Below the pieces are notes generated by a model. That model had not been told where the DNA came from. It did no database searches and saw only the letters and a list, made by a program, of their open reading frames with translations. 36,486 bases of DNA from Anaerolineae bacterium. Its GTDB lineage: Bacteria > Chloroflexota > Anaerolineae > Aggregatilineales > Phototrophicaceae. Numbering within the stretch: position 1 is the stretch's first letter; every line of letters starts with the position of its first letter. This document shows positions 1-9,646 of this stretch, one piece after another. The position numbers and the translations under genes were made by a program. The stretch spans positions 1-36,486 of the forward strand of contig JAEURA010000094.1 in assembly GCA_016789005.1 (NCBI GenBank). The letters are read 5' to 3'.

Positions 1-1461
1 GGCGCAGCGCTCCTGTGGCTCGCAGGTCCCCTGCCTTACATCTTCCGCTTCCAGGGCACGCTCGCGCCGGGAATCGTCGAGGATCGCCCCGGCATTCCTC
101 TGCCGGCGGGTTTCCTGCGCATGAGCGACAACTGGTGGGACTGGTCCGCCCCATCGGCAGGCGTGTGGTTCACACTGATCACCATCGCCGCCCTGCTGAT
201 CGCCCTGCGCGCACGCCAACAGGCAGCCGACCGCCGCTGGTTCTGGTTCGCATGCATGCTGCCGCCGCTGATCTTCGCCCTGGGTCCAACGCTGACGCTC
301 GGCGATCTGGCGATCCCCCTGCCCTTTCGCGTCCTTCACGCGCAGACCAACGGCATGTTTCGCATGCCCTGGCGGCTGATGCCTATCGCGGTCATTGCCG
401 GCATGACCTTCGCCGCGCTGGCGCTGACTCCATTTCTCCGCCGTTGGGGCATCAGACGTGTGTGGATCGCCGCCGCGGCGCTGCTGCTGCTGGCGGCGGA
501 TGTCCGCCTCTACGACTCTGCCCCGCTGACCGCGCTCCCGCCCGACTACAGTTTCTATCATGCCATTCGTCAGGAGACCGGCGGTGATGCCGATGATGAG
601 GTAATCATCGAGATCCCGACCGGCGCGGCGTCCGGAGAAGTTATCTTCGGCGATCCCCGCGCGACTCAGCTTCAGTGGTATACGCTGGTGCACCAGAAGC
701 GGATCGTCAACGGCTTCATCAGCCGCGCCCCTCTGGAACACTTCTACTATCTGGAGACGGACGATCCCATGCTGAGCTGGCTGGGACAGCGCCGCTTCCT
801 GGAACCTGCCGAGGTCGAACGCCAGATGCGCGAACGCATCACCACCTGGCAGATCGGCTATTTCGTCATCCACCGCGATCTGATCGGGCACGACGCCCCC
901 GCCGTGCAGGAGATCATCGGCTTCTTCAACAGCCTGGACGACCTGCTCTGCCCTTTCGCCGTCGAAGGGGATGCCGTCGTCTATCGCACGCGCCGCCATC
1001 CTGCCGGATGCGCGCCGCGCACGCCTCCACTGACAGGCAATGGCTACGTGATCGATGTCGGCGCTGAGGATGACGTACGCTATCTGGGAGAAGGCTGGTT
1101 CTATGCCGAAGATGTCTTCGGCGTCACCCTGCGTTGGGCGGGAGACCGTCCTCAAGCAGCCTTCTATGTCGATCTGCCGCCTGGCGCTTACGCCGTCGAG
1201 GTCGATACTCAGGCATATCACGAGACGCGGCGCATGTCGCTGCTGGTCGACGGCGTGAGCATCGGGGAGCCGGCGCTGATCGAGCCGGGCGCGCTGCAAA
1301 CCGCGCGATTCGACCTGCCTGCTGAACTCGTCGGGGTGGGCGCGCCCCTGCATCTGGCGCTCGGCTACGATGATTGGCGCGTGCCGGCAGAGGTCGACGG
1401 CGGCGGCGATCAGCGCCGGCTGGCAGTGGCTGTCGACCAGATCAGGCTGATTCCGCAGTGA
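1..1461 (+). CDS. Polytopic membrane protein with C-terminal beta domain (5' end outside window)
   Basis: The reading frame is open from the first base. Codons before the ATG at 121 encode a stretch containing GPLPYIF, which aligns with GPLPALL inside the next gene, so the true start lies upstream of the window. The visible part has about four hydrophobic segments (for example around 165-215, 245-310, 380-435 and 455-500). A soluble region follows (motifs DDPMLSWLGQRRFLEP and LGEGWFYAEDVFGVTLRWAG), then a beta-rich tail with YVDLPPGAYAVEVDTQAYHE. The layout resembles GT-C-like membrane glycosyltransferases that carry an extracytoplasmic jelly-roll domain, but no catalytic motif is visible here. 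The next gene is a clear paralogue, with near-identical soluble segments. The stop overlaps the next start (GTGA), so the two are probably translationally coupled. Exact function unknown; it is probably linked to cell-surface glycan assembly by context. Confidence 0.75.
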   Translation, partial: GAALLWLAGPLPYIFRFQGTLAPGIVEDRPGIPLPAGFLRMSDNWWDWSAPSAGVWFTLITIAALLIALRARQQAADRRWFWFACMLPPLIFALGPTLTLGDLAIPLPFRVLHAQTNGMFRMPWRLMPIAVIAGMTFAALALTPFLRRWGIRRVWIAAAALLLLAADVRLYDSAPLTALPPDYSFYHAIRQETGGDADDEVIIEIPTGAASGEVIFGDPRATQLQWYTLVHQKRIVNGFISRAPLEHFYYLETDDPMLSWLGQRRFLEPAEVERQMRERITTWQIGYFVIHRDLIGHDAPAVQEIIGFFNSLDDLLCPFAVEGDAVVYRTRRHPAGCAPRTPPLTGNGYVIDVGAEDDVRYLGEGWFYAEDVFGVTLRWAGDRPQAAFYVDLPPGAYAVEVDTQAYHETRRMSLLVDGVSIGEPALIEPGALQTARFDLPAELVGVGAPLHLALGYDDWRVPAEVDGGGDQRRLAVAVDQIRLIPQ

Positions 1462-3671
1462 ACATCCGGGTGCGGCGGGGCTTCGCGCCGCTGGTCTTCT
1501 ACCTGTTGATCGCCTGCATCGCCCTGTCGCCGCTGCTCTTCCGCGCGACGACCCACACCGGCGGCGAGTGGACGACCGACTACTATCATTTCCACTGGAA
1601 CTACTGGTGGATTCGCCACGCTCTGGCGACGCCGGGGCTGAACGTCTACGAAACCAACTTTGTGCTTTTCCCGTTCAGCACCAATCTGGCGCTGCACACT
1701 CTGACGCCGTTCTGGTTTCCTGCCTGGGCGAGCCTGGAACCCCTGTTCGGCGGCGGTCATCCGGGCACGCTCCTGGCGATGAACGTCATCATGGTCATCG
1801 CCATGACTCTGACCGGCCGGGTCTTCTATGGGCTGCTGCGCCGTGAAGGCGTTGCGGATGCCCTGGCGCTCCCTTTCGGCGTCGCGCTGCAAATCTGCTC
1901 CGGCATGATGCTGGCGGCGATGCTGACGACCATTAACTATCTCAGCGGTTTCTGGCTGCCGCTCAACCTGCTGACCTGGGGCGAAATCGTCCGCGCGGCA
2001 GGACGGCGTCGCTTCATCTTTGCCGGGCTCCTTGGCATCGCTTTCTACGGCACAGCCCTCACCGACTTGCAGCATCTCCTCTTCCTCAGTCTGCTCATCG
2101 TCCCCTACGGCGTCTGGGGAGTGGTCACTCAGCCGGGCTGGCGGGGGCGCTTCGAACTCCTGGCGGCTTCTGCCTTAAGCCTCGGCATCATGACCGTGCT
2201 GCTCTGGGTCGCCGGTCCACTGCCGGCGCTGCTCTCGTATGATTTCGCTTCTCTGTCTCCGCAGCCGATCACGAACGCGGCGTCCATCGCCTTTCCCGAC
2301 GGCTTCCTCAGCCGATTTGGCACTTTTGACCGCGAGATCACCCTGGGCGCGCTGATCCTGCCGCTGGTAGCTCTGGGAGCTGCCGCCGCTGTGTGGCGGC
2401 GAAACCGCACCCATCCTGCCGAAGCAGTCAGACGGGCGTCGCCCTGGTTCTGGCTCGCACTCATGATCGCGCCGCTCCTGCTGGCGGCAGGTCCAACCGT
2501 GATGCTGTTCGGCACACAGTTCGACGCGCCCTATACCCCGCTCCATCGCATCTTCGGCGGTCTTTTTCGCAGCCCGGCGCGCTTCGACGCCGCCATCATC
2601 GTCGCGGCGCTCCTCTTCGCCGGCAAAGCGCTCACCCCGCTGATTCGCAGGGTCAAGCTTCACCCCAGCCTGATCGCCGCGCCGCTCCTCATCCTGGTGA
2701 TCGCCGACGCGCACCTGTTCGCCCCGATGCCGGTGCAGCCGGTGACTCGCGACTATGCTGCCTATCACACCATCGGTGCGGAGCGAGGACCCGGCTACGA
2801 CGATCTGGTCGTCCTCGAAGTACCGGTCGCCGGCGGCAGCGGCGAAGCCTGGGTCGGTGAGTTCAAGCCGATGGAAGCGCAGTTCTACGGCATGGTTCAC
2901 GGCAAGCGGATGCTCAACGGGGCAGTCGCCCGCGCCCCGCTCAGCCACTTCTGGTACTGGCTGTACGACGACCCGATGCTGGCGTGGCTGGGACAGCGCC
3001 GCTTTCTGGAACCGGAAGCGGTCGAGGCGCAGCTGCGTGAGCGACTTCAGACCTGGAAGCTGGGGTACATCGTCGTTCACGGGGACTGGATCGGGCTGGA
3101 TGGACCGACCTTTCAGGAGATAGTCGGCTATCTGAACGGGCTGCGTGATCTGGTCTGCCCCTTCGCCATCGAAGACGAAGTCGTCTTCTACCGCACCATC
3201 GCGCACCCGGCTGGATGCCCTGCCAGGACGCCGCCGCGTACGGACTCAGGCGACTACCGCATCGACGTTGGGTCACCCGAAGACCTCGCCTTCACAGGCT
3301 GGGGCTGGCATCGCGCCGAGACGATTTTTGAAACCACCCTCCGCTGGGCGGGTGAATATCCCCAGGCAGCGCTGTATCTCGATCTCCCTCCCGGTGATTA
3401 CGCCGTCGAAATCGCCGCCCAGGCATTCCACGAGGCGCGAACGCTGCGCCTTCGGGTCAACGGCGCTCTACTGGACGAATCTGTTCTGGTTTCGGTAGAC
3501 TCTCTGGGAACATACGCCTTTACACTGCCCGCAGGGGTGGTAGGCAGTGGCGCGCCGCTGAACCTGGAGCTGATCTACGAGGGCTGGACAGTTCCGGGAG
3601 ACATTGGTTTAGGAGAGGATCGCCGCCGGTTGGCAGTCGCGGTCGATTGGATTCGCTTCGTACCGCGCTGA
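1458..3671 (+). CDS. Polytopic membrane protein, paralogue of the preceding gene
   Basis: The chosen GTG start overlaps the previous stop as GTGA; the frame is open further upstream but only inside the previous gene. The product is 737 residues. It has roughly ten hydrophobic segments over residues 10-440, starting with PLVFYLLIACIALSPLLF, then a soluble part and a C-terminal beta-sandwich-like domain (GWGWHRAETIFETTLRWAG, YLDLPPGDYAVEIAAQAFHE). This is the full-length version of the protein truncated at the window edge; the shared second half, from GPLP onward, shows tandem duplication. An acidic pair in the first periplasmic loop (TGGEWTTDYYHFHWNYWW) would suit a GT-C glycosyltransferase, but this is not proof. 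It may transfer or flip lipid-linked sugars. Specific substrate unknown. Confidence 0.8.
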   Translation: MNIRVRRGFAPLVFYLLIACIALSPLLFRATTHTGGEWTTDYYHFHWNYWWIRHALATPGLNVYETNFVLFPFSTNLALHTLTPFWFPAWASLEPLFGGGHPGTLLAMNVIMVIAMTLTGRVFYGLLRREGVADALALPFGVALQICSGMMLAAMLTTINYLSGFWLPLNLLTWGEIVRAAGRRRFIFAGLLGIAFYGTALTDLQHLLFLSLLIVPYGVWGVVTQPGWRGRFELLAASALSLGIMTVLLWVAGPLPALLSYDFASLSPQPITNAASIAFPDGFLSRFGTFDREITLGALILPLVALGAAAAVWRRNRTHPAEAVRRASPWFWLALMIAPLLLAAGPTVMLFGTQFDAPYTPLHRIFGGLFRSPARFDAAIIVAALLFAGKALTPLIRRVKLHPSLIAAPLLILVIADAHLFAPMPVQPVTRDYAAYHTIGAERGPGYDDLVVLEVPVAGGSGEAWVGEFKPMEAQFYGMVHGKRMLNGAVARAPLSHFWYWLYDDPMLAWLGQRRFLEPEAVEAQLRERLQTWKLGYIVVHGDWIGLDGPTFQEIVGYLNGLRDLVCPFAIEDEVVFYRTIAHPAGCPARTPPRTDSGDYRIDVGSPEDLAFTGWGWHRAETIFETTLRWAGEYPQAALYLDLPPGDYAVEIAAQAFHEARTLRLRVNGALLDESVLVSVDSLGTYAFTLPAGVVGSGAPLNLELIYEGWTVPGDIGLGEDRRRLAVAVDWIRFVPR

Positions 3672-3732
3672 ACAACGACACGGACTTATCGCCACGCGCC
3701 TCCGGCTTCGGCGCTGCCGACGGAGAGAGCGC

Positions 3733-4937
<1,205 letters not shown>

Positions 4938-4941
<4 letters not shown>

Positions 4942-5921
4942 CGCCCATCATCATTTCGGCGCTCCTCGTCGGCGCGCTGCTGATCGCGCTCATCGTTCAG
5001 CGCCGCTGGCTGGGGCTTCGGCGGCTGGCGGGCGGCTTGCTCGTCACCTATATCACAATCCTCCTGCTGTCCGGCGCGGGGGAACTCTTCTTTCGCTGCT
5101 GCTTCGCTCAGTCGGAAAACACGGTGACCAGAGCGACCCTCAACTGGCTGGAACGCTACTGGCGTTCCAACACACTTGGCTATCGCGACCGAGAATGGAC
5201 ACCGGACATGTGGGAGGGGAAGACGACCGTCCTGGTCACCGGCGACTCCTTCGCCGCCGGTTGGGGCATCGATGACCCGGCGGATCGCTTTTCCGACGTG
5301 CTGGCGGGGCGGCTGGGTAATTCCTACGCGATGATGAATCTGGGCGTTTACGGCACTTCGACGCCGGAACAGCTCGACCGGCTCAGGGCATTTCCGCTGC
5401 ACGACCCGGATGTCGTCATCATGCAGTATTTCCTCAACGACATCAACTACACCATGCTGGCGCAGGGCGTGCTGCCGGCGGCAAAACCAGCGCCGGCATG
5501 GGCGGACGAGTCCTATTTTCTCAATTTCCTGTACAACCGGCTGCTGGCGCGGGTGCTTGACCCGGAATACAACCGCGACTGGTGGGGTGAAAACTATGCC
5601 GCCTACGACAGCGCGCCGCTGTGGGAGGCACACCGGCTCGAAATCGAAGCCTACATCGACTACGTAGATTCCGTCGGTGCGCGGCTGATCGTGGTCATCT
5701 TCCCGAACATGCTCGATCCGGTGCGCAGCGTCGCCTACGTAGACCGCGTCGCTCAGGTCGTCGAAGCGACCGGGCACACCGATATCCTCAGGCTGTTCGA
5801 CGCCGCCGCAAGCTGGGCACCACAGGATCGCATGGTCTCGCCCCAGGACACGCACCCCAGCGTTGCCTTTCATCACTACGTCGGCGAAACACTTGCCGCG
5901 CAGTTCTTCGCGGATAGCTAG
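4938..5921 (+). CDS. Membrane-anchored SGNH/GDSL-type hydrolase or acyltransferase (copy 1)
   Basis: The GTG start overlaps the sugar dehydrogenase stop (GTGA). The 327-residue product has N-terminal hydrophobic segments (residues 1-20 and about 35-55), then NTLGYRDREW and a SGNH hydrolase fold. Block I is VTGDSFAAGWG with the nucleophile Ser. The Asn block appears as QYFLNDINY. The Asp-His pair is in SPQDTHPSVAFHHYVG. Family members remove or transfer acyl groups on glycans, lipids and peptidoglycan. A single-pass SGNH protein beside membrane glycan genes commonly acts in polysaccharide O-acylation. The downstream gene is a close paralogue sharing GDSF, FLNDI, YDSAP and HPS motifs. Acyl donor and acceptor are not deducible. 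Confidence 0.85.
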
Positions 5922-5935
5922 CCCAGGAGGTGCGC

Positions 5936-6901
5936 GTGACGCCGGTCATCCTTGGCGCGGTTGGAATAGGTGTGATTCTTACCGTGGGAAGCGTTCAGCG
6001 GCGCTGGGACCGCCTGCGCGCAGTCTGTCGGAGCCTGCTGGTCTCCTTCGTGACCCTGGTCCTCCTGTTCGGCGTGGGCGAAGTCTACTTTCGCTACCTG
6101 CATGCCGATTCCGAAGGCACACTCGCCAAGAGCAACTGGATCGACCGCTTTTGGCACGTGAATTCGCTCGGATTCCGCGATGGCGAATGGACGGACTTCG
6201 ACCTGACCGGCAGGCAGAAGATTCTGGTCATCGGCGATTCCTTCACCGCTGGGTGGGGCATCCAGGACCCACAGGATCGCTTCTCGAACGTCCTGGCGCG
6301 GGCGCTCAGCGAAGATTACCTCGTCTTGAACGCCGGCATCACGGGCACATCCACTGTCGAACAGGCAGAGACCCTGCGCACCTTTCCGATTCCGCCCGAT
6401 GTCGTCATCTGGCAGTATTTCCTCAACGACATCGAATACACGCTTCTGCGTCTGGGGTTGTACGAACCACCGCCGCCCCTCCCAACCCTTGTCCGCGAGT
6501 CCTATCTCGCCAATTACCTCTACTCCCTCACCGTCATGGGGCTGGATTCGCGCTACTGGCAGCGCCTCTATGCCGCTTACGACAGCGCCCCGGTCTGGAG
6601 CCTGCACGCGCAGGAGATCGACGCTATGGTCAAAACGGCGCAGGCGCGGGGGGCGAGACTGATCCTGGTCATTTTCCCCAACATGGCGGATCCGTTGGGC
6701 AGCATCGCCTACGTGGATCGTGTGGCTCAGGCGGCACGCGCCGCCGACGTGGCAGACATCCTCACCCTGTTTGACGCTGCCGAGGCGATGCCTCTCGCCG
6801 AGCGCATCGTATCGCCCCGCGACGCGCATCCCAGTGCCGCCTTCCATCGCTACGTCGGCGAACGCCTGGCGGAGTTGTTTTTCGCTGCCCCCGCCGGCTG
6901 A
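5936..6901 (+). CDS. Membrane-anchored SGNH/GDSL-type hydrolase or acyltransferase (copy 2)
   Basis: This is a tandem paralogue of the preceding SGNH gene. The start chosen is GTG at 5936, giving MTPVIL, which matches the start of copy 1. AGGAGG at 5925-5930 lies five bases upstream; a GTG at 5930 overlaps that site and is less likely. The 321-residue product has an N-terminal hydrophobic anchor (residues 2-18 and 34-52), then NSLGFRDGEW. The catalytic blocks are VIGDSFTAGWG (Ser), QYFLNDIEY (Asn) and SPRDAHPSAAFHRYVG (Asp/His). The duplicates have diverged mainly in the middle region, which hints at different acyl substrates or paired roles. A promoter for the next operon begins 23 bases after its stop. 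Confidence 0.85.
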   Translation: MTPVILGAVGIGVILTVGSVQRRWDRLRAVCRSLLVSFVTLVLLFGVGEVYFRYLHADSEGTLAKSNWIDRFWHVNSLGFRDGEWTDFDLTGRQKILVIGDSFTAGWGIQDPQDRFSNVLARALSEDYLVLNAGITGTSTVEQAETLRTFPIPPDVVIWQYFLNDIEYTLLRLGLYEPPPPLPTLVRESYLANYLYSLTVMGLDSRYWQRLYAAYDSAPVWSLHAQEIDAMVKTAQARGARLILVIFPNMADPLGSIAYVDRVAQAARAADVADILTLFDAAEAMPLAERIVSPRDAHPSAAFHRYVGERLAELFFAAPAG

Positions 6902-6924
6902 CCCAATCATGTGCCTACCCTCAC

Positions 6925-6953
6925 TTGAGAATCCCCGGTGATTGCCCTAGAAT
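6925..6953 (+). promoter_or_regulatory. Sigma70-type promoter for the carbamoyltransferase operon
   Basis: TTGAGA at 6925-6930 and TAGAAT at 6948-6953 are separated by exactly 17 bases. Both boxes are one mismatch from consensus. Transcription would begin near 6960, leaving a short leader of about 24 bases before the TTG start at 6984. This separates the carbamoyltransferase operon from the SGNH operon upstream. Confidence 0.72.
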
Positions 6954-6983
6954 CCCTGTGATCAGTACGGTAAGGAGTTTTCA

Positions 6984-7220
6984 TTGACCGACATCATACG
7001 CCTCGCCTGGGCGCGATTCGGCATCATCACCGGCGCGATCGGCGACGTTCAGGGGCGCGCCGTCGTCACCCTTTTCTACTGGACCGTTTTTGTCCCGTTC
7101 GCGCTGCTGTCGCGCCTGACCAGCGACCCGCTCCGCCTTCGGGGCGAGCATGCCAAGCCGCACTGGATCGAAAGACCTCCGGTCGGCGTCTCGCTCGAAG
7201 AAGCGCGGGAACAGGGGTGA
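6984..7220 (+). CDS. Small SxtJ-like C-terminal-end protein
   Basis: The TTG start is supported by AAGGAG at 6972-6977, six bases upstream. The 78-residue product has one hydrophobic segment (around residues 28-44, VTLFYWTVFVPFALLSRL), then SDPLRLRGEHAKPHWIERP. That pattern, a membrane segment followed by a DPLRL...WI-R tail, resembles the C-terminal end of SxtJ-family membrane proteins, which often accompany O-carbamoyltransferases. Usual SxtJ proteins are longer and have more membrane spans, so this is either a shortened form or a separate small partner. It ends three bases before the carbamoyltransferase ATG, so the two are likely translated together. The family assignment rests on recall of the motif. 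Confidence 0.62.
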   Translation: MTDIIRLAWARFGIITGAIGDVQGRAVVTLFYWTVFVPFALLSRLTSDPLRLRGEHAKPHWIERPPVGVSLEEAREQG

Positions 7221-7223
7221 GTG

Positions 7224-9020
7224 ATGGCGATTCTCGGCATTTCCTGCTTTTATCACGACGCTGCCGCCGCTCTGATCGGTGACGATGGCGCGATCATCGC
7301 CGCCGCGATGGAAGAGCGTTTCTCCCGTAAGAAACACGACAACAGCTTTCCCAAGAAAGCCATCGAATTCTGCCTGCGCTACGCCCATCTGAAGGGCGAA
7401 GACCTGGACTATGTGGTCTTCTACGAAAAACCGCTGGTCAAGTTCGAACGCATTCTCCTCACTGCGCTGAACACCTTCCCGCGCTCAGCGGATGTCTGGC
7501 GCGATGCCATGACCAACTGGCTGAAGGACAAGCTGTGGATCAAGAGCATCATCGCCAAAGAGGTCGGCGTGAAGTCCGACAAGGTGCTCTTCTGCGATCA
7601 TCACATGAGCCATGCCGCCAGCGCCTTTTTCGCCAGTCCTTTCCGTGACGCCGCCGTCCTGACGGTAGACGGAGTCGGTGAATGGACGACCACTACCCTC
7701 GGAGTCGCCGAGTCGATCTGGGCGGGCGAGAGCGCCGGTCGCAATCACATCAACCTCTACCGCGAGCAGCGTTTCCCCCACTCCATCGGGCTGCTCTACT
7801 CGGCGTTCACAGCGTACCTGGGCTTCCGGGTCAACAACGGGGAGTACAAAGTCATGGGCATGGCTCCCTATGGCGAGCCGCGCTTCCAGGACAAAATGGC
7901 GAAGCTCTTCCAGATCAACGCCAGTGACGGCGGTTTCGCCCTCAACATGGATTACTTCAGCTTCCACCATTCTACCCATTCCACATTCAACGAGCGCTTC
8001 GTCGACCTGTTCGGGGAGCCGCGCGGGGCAGAATCTGATTTCTTCACGATGGCGACCAACCCCGAACGCGCCGGCGAAAAAGGGGCGATGGCGGAAAACC
8101 AGCGTTTCGCCGACATCGCCGCCAGCATCCAGCGCGTGACCGAAGACGCCCTCATCACCATCGCCAACGTCCTCCACCGCGAGACGGGCAAGTCCAAGCT
8201 GGTCATGGCGGGCGGCGTCGCCCTCAATACGAAAGCCAACTACCGCATCCTCAACGAGACTCCGTTCGAGGAAATCTACATTCAGCCGGCGGCTGGGGAT
8301 GACGGCGGCGCGGTCGGCGCGGCGCTGTGGGCGCACCACATGGTCCTGGGCAAACCGCGCAGCTGGGTAATGCCCCATGCCTACTGGGGAGAGGAATACT
8401 CTGACGCTGAAATCCGCGCCTTCCTGGCGGACAAGGGCGTCGCCTATACCGATTACGGCAGCCGCGAAGATCAGATGCTCGATATGCTCGCCGAACGCCT
8501 GACCCGAAAGAAAGTCATCGGCTTCTTCCAGGGGCGCTTTGAATGGGGTCCGCGCGCCCTGGGCAACCGCAGCATCCTCGCCGACCCCCGCTCGGAAGAG
8601 ATGAAAGAGGTCGTCAACACCAAGATCAAATTCCGCGAACCGTTTCGCCCGTTTGCTCCGGTCATCCTGCGTGATCGCGCCACCGAGTATTTCAACTATG
8701 CTGCGGTCAGCGAACACGAGGCGCCCCGCTACATGCTCATGGTCAGCCCGATTCACGCCGACAAACAGGACAAGATTCAGGCAGTCTGTCATCAAGGGAC
8801 GGGTCGCCTGCAGACCATCGAGCGAGAGACCAACCCGCGCTACTACGGGGTTGTGGAACGCTTCGGGCAGATCACCGGCGTGCCGGTGCTGCTCAATACC
8901 TCTTTCAATCTGCGCGGAGAACCTATCGTCACGTCACCGCGCGACGCCTGGAATACCTTCCAGAACAGCGATATCGACATTCTGGTGCTAGGGACGCACG
9001 TCGTCGAGAAAGGAAGTTAG
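7224..9020 (+). CDS. O-carbamoyltransferase (NodU/CmcH/TobZ family)
   Basis: The 598-residue product starts MAILGISCFYHDAAAAL, the typical family start. An in-frame GTG three bases upstream is ignored because AGGGG is better spaced to the ATG. The N-terminal half is a Kae1-like ASKHA domain with the metal-binding DHHMSHAASAFF motif (about residue 127), LTVDGVGEW and VMAGGVALNTKANYRI. The C-terminal half is the Carbam_trans_C domain with QGRFEWGPRALGNRSIL, KFREPFRPFAPVI and VLLNTSFNLRGEPIV. The family makes carbamoyl-adenylate from carbamoyl phosphate and ATP and transfers the carbamoyl group to a hydroxyl of a sugar or secondary metabolite. Its neighbours (SxtJ-like and DUF5989-type proteins) form a known association. 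Given the glycan genes upstream, the acceptor may be a surface sugar; that is inference. Confidence 0.93.
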   Translation: MAILGISCFYHDAAAALIGDDGAIIAAAMEERFSRKKHDNSFPKKAIEFCLRYAHLKGEDLDYVVFYEKPLVKFERILLTALNTFPRSADVWRDAMTNWLKDKLWIKSIIAKEVGVKSDKVLFCDHHMSHAASAFFASPFRDAAVLTVDGVGEWTTTTLGVAESIWAGESAGRNHINLYREQRFPHSIGLLYSAFTAYLGFRVNNGEYKVMGMAPYGEPRFQDKMAKLFQINASDGGFALNMDYFSFHHSTHSTFNERFVDLFGEPRGAESDFFTMATNPERAGEKGAMAENQRFADIAASIQRVTEDALITIANVLHRETGKSKLVMAGGVALNTKANYRILNETPFEEIYIQPAAGDDGGAVGAALWAHHMVLGKPRSWVMPHAYWGEEYSDAEIRAFLADKGVAYTDYGSREDQMLDMLAERLTRKKVIGFFQGRFEWGPRALGNRSILADPRSEEMKEVVNTKIKFREPFRPFAPVILRDRATEYFNYAAVSEHEAPRYMLMVSPIHADKQDKIQAVCHQGTGRLQTIERETNPRYYGVVERFGQITGVPVLLNTSFNLRGEPIVTSPRDAWNTFQNSDIDILVLGTHVVEKGS

Positions 9021-9023
9021 GTC

Positions 9024-9194
9024 ATGCGCGACAGTGTGAGCCGCCTGGGAATTCTCGGCGAGCTGTTCGCCTTTCTGTGGAAGCGCAAGCTCTACTGGCT
9101 CATCCCGATGGTCGTCGTGCTGGCGCTGTTCATCGTGCTGATCATCCTCAGCAGCAATCCAGCGACCGCGCCATTCATCTATCCGCTCTTCTGA
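9024..9194 (+). CDS. DUF5989-type small membrane protein
   Basis: This short gene lies three bases after the carbamoyltransferase stop and encodes 56 residues. The product has an amphipathic start (LGILGELFAFLWKRKLYW), one membrane helix (LIPMVVVLALFIVLIIL) and a C-terminal APFIYPLF. The KLYWLIP start of the helix and the APFIY tail match the small DUF5989 proteins found immediately after carbamoyltransferases. Role unknown; a scaffold or membrane anchor for the enzyme is plausible. Confidence is good because position, length and motifs all agree. Confidence 0.82.
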   Translation: MRDSVSRLGILGELFAFLWKRKLYWLIPMVVVLALFIVLIILSSNPATAPFIYPLF

Positions 9195-9209
9195 GGACGA
9201 GGCTATCTT

Positions 9210-9557
9210 ATGGAAATCTGGCACCAGGCGCTGCTGATCGGGCTGGTCCTTGGCGGCTTGCTGGCGATCCTGATCGTACCCCGGTCGCTCAAGGAGGAGG
9301 CGGTTCGCGGCGGCGGCGGCGCGAAGTTCTTTCACGCGGTCGGCGCGGTCCTCGCTTCAGCGGTCTTTCCGACAGCTATCGTTGCGCTCATCCTGCGCGG
9401 AGGATTCGGCGTCGCCTTTCCGCTGGCTATCGGACTGGCGATCCTGGCATTCGTCGCGCTGATCGGCTATGCCGTGTTTGAACAGCCGGCGCGCGCTTCG
9501 GGGAAGTCAGAAGAAGAAGTGTGGACCGCCGAAAAAGCGAAGACCTCCGGCTTGTGA
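9210..9557 (+). CDS. Small membrane protein of the carbamoyltransferase operon
   Basis: The ATG is preceded by GAGG seven bases upstream. The 115-residue product has about three hydrophobic helices: LLIGLVLGGLLAILIV (residues 7-22), a stretch around residues 40-63, and FPLAIGLAILAFVALIGYAVF (about 70-90). It ends in a polar tail. No family is recognised. It is the last gene of the operon before a strong terminator, 15 bases after the DUF5989-type gene. It may complete a membrane complex with the 78- and 56-residue proteins, which together could stand in for a full-length SxtJ; this is speculation. Confidence 0.72.
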   Translation: MEIWHQALLIGLVLGGLLAILIVPRSLKEEAVRGGGGAKFFHAVGAVLASAVFPTAIVALILRGGFGVAFPLAIGLAILAFVALIGYAVFEQPARASGKSEEEVWTAEKAKTSGL

Positions 9558-9603
9558 GGTTTCGAGTCGTCGATAGATCCCCACCGCATTTGTCGCAAAA
9601 CAG

Positions 9604-9642
9604 ACGGGCTGCGCAGGAGATTGCGCAGCCCGTTTGCTTTTT
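9604..9642. terminator. Bidirectional Rho-independent terminator between convergent operons
   Basis: A perfect 11-bp stem (ACGGGCTGCGC at 9604-9614, complement at 9623-9633) has an 8-base loop. It is followed on the plus strand by TTGCTTTTT, and on the minus strand by a CTGTTTTG run. It lies between the plus-strand stop at 9557 and the minus-strand stop at 9647, so it can end both operons. Confidence 0.92.
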
Positions 9643-9646
9643 ACAT

